Below, piece after piece: positions 6,211 to 13,125 of a DNA stretch of 18,141 nucleotides. The notes beneath the pieces were generated by a model that saw nothing but the letters and a program-made list of their open reading frames with translations, did not search any database and was not told the origin of the DNA. This DNA is from JAGLSB01 sp023135955. Its GTDB lineage: Bacteria; Bacteroidota; Bacteroidia; Bacteroidales; GCA-2748055. The stretch covers positions 1 to 18,141 of the forward strand of contig DAOVIO010000075.1 of assembly GCA_030673645.1 (NCBI GenBank). Direction: 5' to 3'. Every line of letters starts with the position of its first letter. The first letter of the stretch is position 1. Both the position numbers and the translations under genes were made by a program.

Positions 6211-8502
6211 ATGGAAAATCTATTTAAGAAACTTTTAAATCAGCCTTGGATTGTAGTTACATTAACTATAATTATTAGTGCCTTCTTTTTCATGCAAATG
6301 AAAGAAAAGTCAAGAATGGAAACAGACCTTGATGAATATATGCCGGCAGATCATCCTGCATTTATGTATAGCGATCAGGCCGAAGAATGGTTTGGAATCA
6401 ATGATGGAATAATTGTTGCCATTGAAAATCAGAAAGGAATTTTCAATTCTGCAACACTGGATACATTGAAGCAACTTACCAGGGCATTGCAAAAAATGGA
6501 CGAAATTGAGAAAGCGGATGTAACATCTTTATATACTGCCGATAATATTATTGGATCTGAAGATGGGATGGATGTTAAAGCTTTTTACAAGAGAGTTCCT
6601 TCCTCTGACGAGAAAATAAGTGAGTTACAGAATAATGTCGGAAATAACGAAATGATTTTTGGTCGTTTAGTTTCTACTAATGAGACAGTAACAGTTATAA
6701 TTGCAGAGATCCAGGACGATGTGTTTACACAGGAATTTTATGAAGAGATACTTGGACTGGTAAGCTCCTTTGAAACTGAGGATATTAAAATTCATGTTGC
6801 TGGTCGCCCTATTGTTGAAGGTACAATGGCAATATTAGGTCCTGCCGACATGAAAAAAATGGTACCTATTGTATTGCTAATTATAACTTTAGTCTTATTT
6901 ATTACACTTCGAAGTGTAAAAAGCACAATACTTACATTAAGTGTTGTACTTTTTAGTACAGTTTGGGTTTTTGGCCTTATGGCTGTTGTAGGTATTCCAA
7001 TATATGCAGTTTCGACAATGATTCCGGTAATGCTCATTGCCATTGGCGTTGCATACGCAATACACTTATATAGTCACTTGCAACTATATTTAAGAGAAAA
7101 CCCTGATGCAGGTAAGAAAGAAGCAAGTACTGATATGCTTCATTTTATGTGGAAACCCGTAGTAATGACAGCTGTTACAACGGCCGTAGGATTTATTTCA
7201 CTTCTTACCTCTGAGGTTTTTCCGATTAAATACTTCGGTATTTTCACTGCTTTTGGAGTTTTGATGGCAATGGTATTCTCTTTAGTGCTAATACCAGCAG
7301 GTATTATGATTTTTGGTTTACCTAAAGTTAAAAAAACTGCTAATAATGAAAGTAATAAAGATTCTGGTCTTGCTTTTAATTTTGCTGCAGCAATATTAAA
7401 ACGAAAGTCTGCTTCAATATTTTTAACGATTGCAATTGTTGCTATATCTTTAGTAGGAATGCAGAAAATTTGGATCAATTCCAGTTTCCTTGATAAATTC
7501 GAAAAAGATAGTGATATCGTACTTACCGATAAATTTGTAAATGAGAACTTTGGAGGAACAACATCTATTAATCTGATTTTGGATTCAGAGGGTGTGAATG
7601 ATGTTTTTAAAAGCCCGGATGTATTGAAATTGGCAGATAAGATGCAAAGTCAACTGGTAAGCGATCTTGACCTTGTTGGAAATTCTTTTTCTCTTACCGA
7701 TTATATAAAGAGGATGAACAAGGTTATGAATGCTGATAAGGAAGAATTCAATACTATACCTGACGATCAGGATATGATAGCTCAGTATTTATTACTCTAT
7801 GAAATGTCGGGTGATCCTGAAAACCTGAATAAAGTAGTTGATTACGATTATGCTAAGATGAATGTTACTTTCCAGCTAAAAAGTGATAACTCAAAAGCTT
7901 TAAATTCTGCTATCGACTTAATTGATTCCTATGAAGATGAATTTTCAAAATATGGAGTTAATTTAAATTATGCAGGAAGTGGTTATAAAGGATTGATATT
8001 TGGCGACTTAATTTTAGAGGGGCAAATAAAGAGCTTAATACTTTCATTATTAATCGTCATTGTTCTTCTGTCTCTGATGTTCAAAAACTGGAGGCTTGGA
8101 TTAATAGGAGCCGTTCCCATCACCATTACAGCATTAATAAGTTTTGGAATAATGGGCTTTCTGAATATACCATTAAATACAACAACAGCTCTACTTTCGA
8201 GCATTGCAATTGGGATTGGTATTGATTATGCCGTTCATTTTATTGAGCAATACCGCTATAATGCATCAAAATCAGATGATAAATTGGTTGTAGCACAGAA
8301 AACAATGGCTCATGCGGGCAGGGCAATCAGCTATAATGCTATTATCGTAATAGCAGGTTTTTTGGTTTTACTTTTTTCAGTATTTCCACCAAACAGAGAA
8401 CTGGGTGCATTAGTATCACTTAATATGTTTACAAGCTTTGTCGGTACAGTTACTATAATGCTTGTTCTATTGAAAATGTCAAATATCTATTTTAAGAAAT
8501 AA
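6211..8502 (+). CDS. MMPL/RND-superfamily exporter (predicted lipid or hydrophobic-substrate transporter)
   Basis: A 763-residue inner-membrane permease with the duplicated RND fold: TM1 (~12-30), a periplasmic domain (~31-215), TM2-6 (~217-370), TM7 (~400-416), a second periplasmic domain (~418-603) and TM8-12 (~605-756). It is shorter than AcrB-type pumps and of the size of COG1033 / HpnN-like exporters, which move lipids, sterols or hopanoids without a membrane-fusion protein. The second half carries the Asp-Tyr proton-relay dyad in TM10 (GIGIDYAVHF, D672-Y673). The matching site in the first half reads GVAYAIHLY (A281-Y282), so the Asp is missing there. The following LolA-like and outer-membrane barrel genes form a complete route to the outer membrane. 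Family assignment is firm; substrate and direction are inferred only from family and context. Confidence 0.92.
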   Translation: MENLFKKLLNQPWIVVTLTIIISAFFFMQMKEKSRMETDLDEYMPADHPAFMYSDQAEEWFGINDGIIVAIENQKGIFNSATLDTLKQLTRALQKMDEIEKADVTSLYTADNIIGSEDGMDVKAFYKRVPSSDEKISELQNNVGNNEMIFGRLVSTNETVTVIIAEIQDDVFTQEFYEEILGLVSSFETEDIKIHVAGRPIVEGTMAILGPADMKKMVPIVLLIITLVLFITLRSVKSTILTLSVVLFSTVWVFGLMAVVGIPIYAVSTMIPVMLIAIGVAYAIHLYSHLQLYLRENPDAGKKEASTDMLHFMWKPVVMTAVTTAVGFISLLTSEVFPIKYFGIFTAFGVLMAMVFSLVLIPAGIMIFGLPKVKKTANNESNKDSGLAFNFAAAILKRKSASIFLTIAIVAISLVGMQKIWINSSFLDKFEKDSDIVLTDKFVNENFGGTTSINLILDSEGVNDVFKSPDVLKLADKMQSQLVSDLDLVGNSFSLTDYIKRMNKVMNADKEEFNTIPDDQDMIAQYLLLYEMSGDPENLNKVVDYDYAKMNVTFQLKSDNSKALNSAIDLIDSYEDEFSKYGVNLNYAGSGYKGLIFGDLILEGQIKSLILSLLIVIVLLSLMFKNWRLGLIGAVPITITALISFGIMGFLNIPLNTTTALLSSIAIGIGIDYAVHFIEQYRYNASKSDDKLVVAQKTMAHAGRAISYNAIIVIAGFLVLLFSVFPPNRELGALVSLNMFTSFVGTVTIMLVLLKMSNIYFKK

Positions 8503-8504
8503 TA

Positions 8505-8549
8505 CCCCCACCTCCCGATGTACATCGGGATCCCCCTAAAGGGTGGAGG
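8505..8549 (+). repeat. REP-like palindromic element, copy 1
   Basis: A 45-base GC-rich element in AT-rich DNA. Its core is the perfect 18-bp palindrome TCCCGATGTACATCGGGA (8513-8530), followed by CCCCCTAAAGGG. It is an inverted partner of the element at 8591-8635. Elements of this look are dispersed between genes in many Bacteroidota genomes. Confidence 0.8.
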
Positions 8550-8590
8550 CAAGAGTTTTAACGGAAGTTAATCAATTAAAGGAAAACATT

Positions 8591-8635
8591 CCCTCTCCTT
8601 TAGGGGAGTCCCGATAGCCATCGGGAAGGGAGGGG
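8591..8635 (-). repeat. REP-like palindromic element, copy 2 (inverted)
   Basis: Read on the minus strand, this 45-base element aligns with the 8505-8549 copy at roughly 80% identity: palindromic core TCCCGATGGCTATCGGGA, then CTCCCCTAAAGGAG. The two copies face each other across 41 bases and could pair into one long stem in the RND - LolA-like intergenic transcript. Confidence 0.8.
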
Positions 8636-8682
8636 TGATGAAGAGTGAATAAATAAAAAGTTAAAAATAAATAATAAAAAGA

Positions 8683-9468
8683 ATGAAAAATTTAAAAATC
8701 ACAACAGCAATAATTGCAATTATGTTTGCAATTGGACTCAGCCCAGAGGCTTTGAGTCAGAGTTTAACAGGTAAGCAAATTATAGAGAAAGTCTATAATC
8801 GTGCAACAGGTAATGATCAGACCTCTGACCTTTCAATGACGCTTATTAATAGAAGCGGAAGTCAAAGAGTTAGAGAAATTAAGCAGTTTACAATGGATAT
8901 GGGAGATGTTGAAAAGAGCATTATGTTTTTTCTTTCTCCAGCCGATGTAAAAAACACTTCTTTTATGAGCTGGGCATATGATTCAGATCAAAGTGATGAC
9001 CAGTGGATTTATCTTCCCGCTTTAAAGAAGACTAAGAGAATTTCCAGCGATAGTAAATCTGATTATTTTATGGGTTCTGACTTCACTTACGATGATCTTG
9101 GTGATCGCAAACTTGAAGATGACACGCATAAATTATTACGAGAAGAAACAATTGAAGGTAAAGAATGCTATGTTGTTGAAAGCATCCCCGTAGATGAAGA
9201 TTATATGTATTCAAAAACTCTGGTATGGGTGAATAAAGCAAATTTTATAGGTGTAAAAAAAGAGTTTTACGATGAAGATGAAGACCTCTTGAAAACTTTA
9301 TCCATAAAGGATGTAAAGAAAATTTCAGATATCTGGGTTATTACAAATTCTGAAATGAAAAATGTTCAAAAAAATCATAAAACAATTATTTCATTAAAAA
9401 ATGTTGAAATAAACACAAGTATTTCTGCTGCAAAATTCTCTGAAAGAATGATGATGAGAGGATTGTAG
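8683..9468 (+). CDS. LolA-like outer-membrane lipoprotein-sorting family protein (periplasmic lipid carrier)
   Basis: A 261-residue exported protein: signal peptide MKNLKITTAIIAIMFAIG... with probable cleavage after ALSQ (residue 26). The mature protein fits the COG2834 / LolA-like family (PF17131-type) that accompanies RND exporters. It starts SLTGKQIIEKVYNRATG, has the ISSDSKSDYFMGSDFTYDDL signature (120-139) preceded by WIYLPALKKTKR, and ends in VEINTSISAAKFSERMM. The fold is a half-open beta barrel that holds a hydrophobic ligand. It lies 180 bases after the permease, across a pair of inverted palindromic repeats, and 32 bases before the barrel gene. I infer that it shuttles the permease's substrate across the periplasm. 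It is unlikely to be the general LolA of lipoprotein sorting, because of this context and family branch. Confidence 0.88.
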   Translation: MKNLKITTAIIAIMFAIGLSPEALSQSLTGKQIIEKVYNRATGNDQTSDLSMTLINRSGSQRVREIKQFTMDMGDVEKSIMFFLSPADVKNTSFMSWAYDSDQSDDQWIYLPALKKTKRISSDSKSDYFMGSDFTYDDLGDRKLEDDTHKLLREETIEGKECYVVESIPVDEDYMYSKTLVWVNKANFIGVKKEFYDEDEDLLKTLSIKDVKKISDIWVITNSEMKNVQKNHKTIISLKNVEINTSISAAKFSERMMMRGL

Positions 9469-9500
9469 TTTATGATTTTAACGTTTTAAGAATAGATAAA

Positions 9501-10739
9501 ATGAAAACTAAAGGACTAATTCTGATATTGCTGTTATCAGCAAGTCAATATATGAAAGCGCAAAATCCCGACATTTCAGGATATGCAAGGAACTATACGG
9601 GTGTTTTATTTGATGATGGAGGTTTTTCCATTCTTCAAAATACTCTAAATCTAAACTATACTAAGATGGGAAATAAGGTTGCTTTTAAGGCAAATCCATT
9701 AGTGTATCAGTATAATTCAGATAGCTTGAATATACAAATGAGAGAACTTTATCTGGATTTGTATTTTGATAATTTCGATTTACGAATTGGTAAGCAGCAA
9801 GTAGTATGGGGTAAAGCTGATGGGGCATTTATCACTGATGTGGTTTCCCCCCTGAATTTATCTGAATTTTTGTTGCCCGATTTTGATGAAATACGTATCG
9901 GCGTAAATGCGGTAAGACTTGATTATTATTTGGGTAATAATACTGTCGAATTTATCTGGCTGCCAAATTTTACTCCAACTGAAGCTCCGGGAGCAGGATC
10001 TATTTGGTACAATCAGCCAGTTTTTCTTGCGCCACCTACTTTCGACTGGTCAAAATCGGATGTCGGAATGAGTCTGGAAAACAGTGAAATGTTTGTGAAA
10101 TATTCCGCACTGACATCTAAAATTGATTTTGAATTTATGGGTGGTTACACCTGGGATGATTATCCTACTATGCATATTAACAAGCAGATAGATATGTCTA
10201 CTGGAGCTCCGGTTCTGACAGGCCTTACTATTGCGCCAGAACACCATAGATTAACACTTGGTGGTGGTTCCTTTAGTACAGAGATTAAGGGAATAGTATT
10301 ACGTGGAGAGGCCGCTTATTATAATGGTAAATATTTTCAAACGGAAGATATGACTGCGGAGGATGCTTTGGTGGAGAAAAATTATTTACATTATCTGGTT
10401 GGATTGGATTTCAGCATTGCCGGTATAAAATTCAGCTCACAATTTATTCAGGAGGCAATCATGGATTATGATGAGAATATGTTAAAAGGCGAAACGGAAA
10501 ATACCATGACATTTTTAGCCCGGGGAGATTTATTGCGTGAAACTCTACACCTTGAATTGTTTTCCTATATAGGACTAACAAATGAAGATGCACTTATCAG
10601 ACCTAAAATCACTTATGATTTTGACGATAGCTTTTCAATTCAGCTTGGCTCAAATATTTTTGCAGGTGATGAAGCGGGACGTTTTGGACAATATGGAGAT
10701 AACTCGATGGGGTATATGAAGTTGAAGTATAGTTTCTAG
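9501..10739 (+). CDS. outer-membrane beta-barrel protein, DUF1302-like, partner of the RND exporter
   Basis: A 412-residue exported protein: signal peptide MKTKGLILILLLSASQYMKA|QN, then a porin-like series of amphipathic strands. The most conserved block is RIGKQQVVWGKADG (95-108) followed by FITDVVSPLNLSEFLLPDFDEIR, characteristic of the DUF1302-type barrels that are regularly encoded beside RND exporters and LolA-like proteins. The C-terminus ends in the strand MGYMKLKYSF with terminal Phe, the BAM recognition signal of outer-membrane barrels. It is the third gene of the permease - carrier - barrel set, 32 bases after the carrier. Its inferred role is the outer-membrane end of the route, either delivery into the outer leaflet or uptake. 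No clear terminator follows. Confidence 0.85.
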   Translation: MKTKGLILILLLSASQYMKAQNPDISGYARNYTGVLFDDGGFSILQNTLNLNYTKMGNKVAFKANPLVYQYNSDSLNIQMRELYLDLYFDNFDLRIGKQQVVWGKADGAFITDVVSPLNLSEFLLPDFDEIRIGVNAVRLDYYLGNNTVEFIWLPNFTPTEAPGAGSIWYNQPVFLAPPTFDWSKSDVGMSLENSEMFVKYSALTSKIDFEFMGGYTWDDYPTMHINKQIDMSTGAPVLTGLTIAPEHHRLTLGGGSFSTEIKGIVLRGEAAYYNGKYFQTEDMTAEDALVEKNYLHYLVGLDFSIAGIKFSSQFIQEAIMDYDENMLKGETENTMTFLARGDLLRETLHLELFSYIGLTNEDALIRPKITYDFDDSFSIQLGSNIFAGDEAGRFGQYGDNSMGYMKLKYSF

Positions 10740-11018
10740 GTTCTAGTTACTACTATATAACATGATACTGTTATTTTCAATTTAAAATTGCGGCTTTTTT
10801 GCCCGCACACTGGACTGGTTACTGGTTACTTGTTGCTAGTTCTAGGTGTGAGGCCCGTAATACTATATATTTAAAATGACTATGTCAGCATTAAAATAAA
10901 CTTGCTTAAATAATAACTTAGTTTTAATTTTGGTAGTTATTGATAGACAATAAAATAATTCAACTGGCCATAGTTCAAAATCAAATATTTGTATTTTGTA
11001 TAACTAAATCCCAAAATC
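10740..11018. other. intergenic stretch with degenerate heptamer repeats and a GC-rich hairpin
   Basis: No coding frame is credible in these 279 bases. Four tandem heptamers occur at 10814-10841: ACTGGTT, ACTGGTT, ACTTGTT, GCTAGTT. Related fragments (TTCTAGTTACTACTA) are at 10741-10755. A hairpin TGCGGC-TTTTTT-GCCCGCA at 10789-10807 has one bulged C and no T run after it, so it is a poor terminator. No clear TAnnTTTG promoter box for the next gene was found; the nearest candidate, at about 10985-10998, is incomplete. Confidence 0.5.
10814..10841 (+). repeat. four degenerate heptamers (ACTGGTT type)
   Basis: ACTGGTT at 10814 and 10821, ACTTGTT at 10828 and GCTAGTT at 10835 are perfectly abutted. 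The phase is a multiple of 7, and the array is in non-coding sequence next to the barrel gene's end. Confidence 0.6.
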
Positions 11019-11453
11019 ATGAAAAAAACTATCTATTTTATTTTAGCTATTGCAGCTATTCTTATTATTGCATGCAATAATCCTAAGAAGGATGCAAAGG
11101 AAAACCCATACCAAGGTGCGTGGGAAGTTACTTACGTAAAGTATGTTTATCCTGATACTACTATTGAGACAACCCAATTTGCAAATCCTACTGTAAAAAT
11201 CCTTACAAAAGAACATTTTGCATTTGGAAACCAAGTAGGTGAGAACAAAACTAGGGGAGGAGGCGGAGAATACACATTTGAGGGTGATACCTATACCGAA
11301 CATATTAAATACCATAGTAATTCCTTCGCTGTTGGCAAATCAGTTGAATTTAAATCTAAGATAGAAGGAGAAATGTGGACAAAAACTACTGTTTGGAAGA
11401 ATGATACTCTTGCCGTTGAATCAACAGAGATTTGGAAACGTATTATCGAATGA
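11019..11453 (+). CDS. small lipoprotein, lipocalin-like
   Basis: A 144-residue protein with a lipoprotein signal peptide: MKKTIYFILAIAAILIIAC, with the modified Cys at 19, followed by NNPKKD (no retention-type Asp at +2). The mature part (~125 residues) starts PYQGAWEVTYVKY and continues with beta strands TVKILTKEHFAFG, GGGGEYTFEGDTYTEHIKY, SVEFKSKIEGEMWTKTTVW and TEIWKRI. This pattern matches small DUF4488/lipocalin-like lipoproteins common in Bacteroidota. The function of such proteins is unknown; a small hydrophobic-ligand cup is a guess from the fold. It is a lone gene, followed by an attC-like element at 11579, so it could be the payload of an integron-type cassette. Confidence 0.75.
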   Translation: MKKTIYFILAIAAILIIACNNPKKDAKENPYQGAWEVTYVKYVYPDTTIETTQFANPTVKILTKEHFAFGNQVGENKTRGGGGEYTFEGDTYTEHIKYHSNSFAVGKSVEFKSKIEGEMWTKTTVWKNDTLAVESTEIWKRIIE

Positions 11454-11812
11454 TTGACAAATATTATACTGAAAACCACGATATTTCATTCTCGGCTTTC
11501 TGCTACTTAAATTGGATTTAAAAGAAAGAATTCAGGACAAAAAGACCTATTCATTTTGCTAAACATATTCGCCCTAACACCTAACAAACGGTAAATACAA
11601 GCCGGGGGCTGGGGGTTTACAAATGTTGGTGCTTTTGCCTATCTTTTGGATAAACGGACAACAAAGCGCTATGACACCCGGCCTGTATTTAACCGCTGAC
11701 CGTTATGTCTTTCTAGAACCAGTAGCTATGTTTTGAGACACACTCTTTATATTTTATTTACAAAAGATATAAATTAAGATAGACAGAGCCGGAAGCAATT
11801 TTTATTAGAGGA
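11454..11812. other. gene-poor accessory gap between the lipoprotein and the TPR remnant
   Basis: No reading frame is credible here. The stretch holds the attC-like element (11579-11708). On its left are about 125 bases with no recognised feature, and on its right about 70 AT-rich bases (11709-11779) that end at the point where TPR-coding sequence begins. GC rises sharply inside the attC-like element compared with its flanks. Confidence 0.5.
11579..11708 (+). repeat. attC-like site (integron cassette-type recombination site)
   Basis: A 130-base imperfect inverted repeat with attC architecture. The left end is ACCTAAC (11579-11585, perfect RYYYAAC) and the right end GTTATGT (11702-11708, GTTRRRY with one departure); the two pair with one mismatch. 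Inside, CGG-TAAATACA-GCCGGG (11589-11606) pairs with CCCGGC-TGTATTTA-ACCG (11677-11695), with one bulged A and one mismatch. Between the outer and inner stems is an unpaired spacer (CAAA against CTGACC). The central ~70 bases form a long variable terminal loop. The orientation fits a cassette whose gene is the + strand lipoprotein upstream. No integrase gene is in the window, and only one such site was found, so a structurally similar non-integron repeat remains possible. Confidence 0.55.
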
Positions 11813-12103
11813 ATGGTTCAATTTAAGCTTAAAAATTATGCTGAGGCAGAAAAAGAATTTACTAGAATAATTGAGATATACCCGGTTTGGGAAGGATATT
11901 TCCACAGAGGCAAAGTAAGACTGGCTGAAAAGAAGTTTGAAGAAGCACTGCTTGATTTTAATAAAACTATTGAACTGGAGTCAAGAGTTGCAGAAGTCTA
12001 CTTCGAAAGAGCAATTGTCAAAAAGAAATTAAAAGATAAAAAAGGCGCTAAAATAGATCGGGCAAAAGGTGAAGAGTTAAAGACTGCAGAAACTGATAAA
12101 TAA
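11783..12103 (+). pseudogene. 5'-truncated TPR-repeat gene
   Basis: The frame ends at TAA 12101-12103 and encodes about three tetratricopeptide repeats: PEAIFIRGMVQFKLKNYAEA..., PVWEGYFHRGKVRLAEKKFEEA... and RVAEVYFERAIVKKKLKDK.... The only ATG (11813) lies inside helix A of the first repeat. The TPR consensus already begins upstream of it (PEAIFIRG), back to a TAG stop at 11780-11782. The sequence therefore looks like the 3' end of a longer TPR protein whose 5' part is missing. A 96-residue product from ATG 11813 remains possible but would start in mid-repeat. No signal peptide or partner domain is present. It lies 75 bases after the attC-like site, so rearrangement there could have caused the truncation. 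Confidence 0.6.
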
Positions 12104-12136
12104 TTTTTGTAGTGTAGGAGTTATGTAGTTATGCGG

Positions 12137-12164
12137 TTTGGTCAATAATAATTTCATATATTTG
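12137..12164 (+). promoter_or_regulatory. probable promoter of the alpha/beta-hydrolase gene
   Basis: TTTG at 12137-12140 and TATATTTG at 12157-12164 (a full TAnnTTTG match) are separated by 16 bases, at the short end of the usual range. The -7 box ends 24 bases before the ATG at 12189. Confidence 0.5.
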
Positions 12165-12188
12165 AAATACATCAATAATAATTAGATA

Positions 12189-13091
12189 ATGAAAAAACAA
12201 GCTAAAATAGTATTGATTATATTTCTGTTAGGTTTAACACTAATGACAAATTCATTCGGTCAGAAAACCTACCCCCCGGAAATAAAATCTTCAAAAGTAG
12301 AAACTTATAAATCTATTGATAGTGTCGATTTAAAGCTATGGATTTTTAATCCTGAAGATCATAAAATAAGTGATAATCGCGCGGTTGTAGTTTTCTTTTT
12401 TGGTGGTGGTTGGAAAGGGGGGTCACCATCGCAGTTTGTTCATCAATGTGAATATCTGTCAGAACGTGGAATGGTAGCAATAACAGCTGATTACCGTGTG
12501 GCGACCAGAAATGATGTTAAAGCAAATAAATGTGTTACAGATGCGAAATCGGCTGTAAGATGGATTCGTGAGCATGCTGATGAACTGGGAATAGATCCGG
12601 ATAGAATTGCAGCAGGTGGAGGTTCTGCAGGAGGGCATATTGCCGCTGCTACTGGAACTTTAACAGGCTTCGAAGAAGTTTCGGAGGATATGAGTATTAG
12701 CTCTATACCTGATGCAATGGTGCTTTTCAATCCCGCACTGATTTTAGCTCCCCTAAAGGGAAACAATAATCTCAATACTGAAAGACTTAAAGGACTTGAA
12801 GAAAGATTAGGAGTAAGTCCAATAAGTTTGTCACCTTATCATCATATTAGTAAAAATATACCTCCAACAATTATCTTCCACGGAAGGGATGATACTACAG
12901 TTCCTTTCAATACCGTTGAGTTATTCGAAGAGGAAATGAAGTCAAAAGGGAACAGGTGTGAATTAAATGCATATGAAGGTGCAAGTCATGGGTTTTTTAA
13001 TTATGGCAGGAATGATAATAAATTCTATCCACTTACTATGGAGAAGTTAGATGCATTTTTTGTTTCATTGAAATATCTGGATCCTCGGTAA
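12189..13091 (+). CDS. exported alpha/beta-hydrolase (esterase/lipase, BD-FAE / HSL-like)
   Basis: A 300-residue protein with a signal peptide (MKKQAKIVLIIFLLGLTLMTNSFGQ), hence periplasmic or secreted. The oxyanion-hole loop is VFFFGGGWKGGS (68-79), in the place of the usual HGGG. The nucleophile elbow is GGGSAGG with Ser146. The catalytic acid is Asp235 in HGRDDTTVP, and the base is His267 in GASHGFFNYG. The triad is complete, so it should be active. The family contains carboxylesterases, acetyl-xylan and feruloyl esterases and lipase-like enzymes; the substrate cannot be told from sequence. No carbohydrate-active neighbours are present to suggest polysaccharide deacetylation. It has its own promoter-like element upstream; the next gene follows after 34 bases and could be co-transcribed. 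Confidence 0.9.
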   Translation: MKKQAKIVLIIFLLGLTLMTNSFGQKTYPPEIKSSKVETYKSIDSVDLKLWIFNPEDHKISDNRAVVVFFFGGGWKGGSPSQFVHQCEYLSERGMVAITADYRVATRNDVKANKCVTDAKSAVRWIREHADELGIDPDRIAAGGGSAGGHIAAATGTLTGFEEVSEDMSISSIPDAMVLFNPALILAPLKGNNNLNTERLKGLEERLGVSPISLSPYHHISKNIPPTIIFHGRDDTTVPFNTVELFEEEMKSKGNRCELNAYEGASHGFFNYGRNDNKFYPLTMEKLDAFFVSLKYLDPR

Positions 13092-13125
13092 ATATTTTTT
13101 TTTCAGGTAATTTAGATTTTTTATA

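Noticed and set aside
8683..9468. General LolA of the lipoprotein-sorting pathway
   Set aside because: The IxSDSKSDYFMGSDFTYDDL-type signature and the RND/barrel neighbours belong to the exporter-linked branch.
10789..10807. Hairpin as terminator of the RND - LolA-like - barrel operon
   Set aside because: The T run forms the loop and none follows the stem; there is a bulge in a 5-6 bp stem. Mentioned only in the gap entry.
12120..12135. GTTATGT and GTTATGC close together, resembling a second integron core site
   Set aside because: No RYYYAAC partner or pairing inner stem lies within 150 bases upstream, which is TPR-coding sequence; a 9-base direct repeat by chance is simpler.
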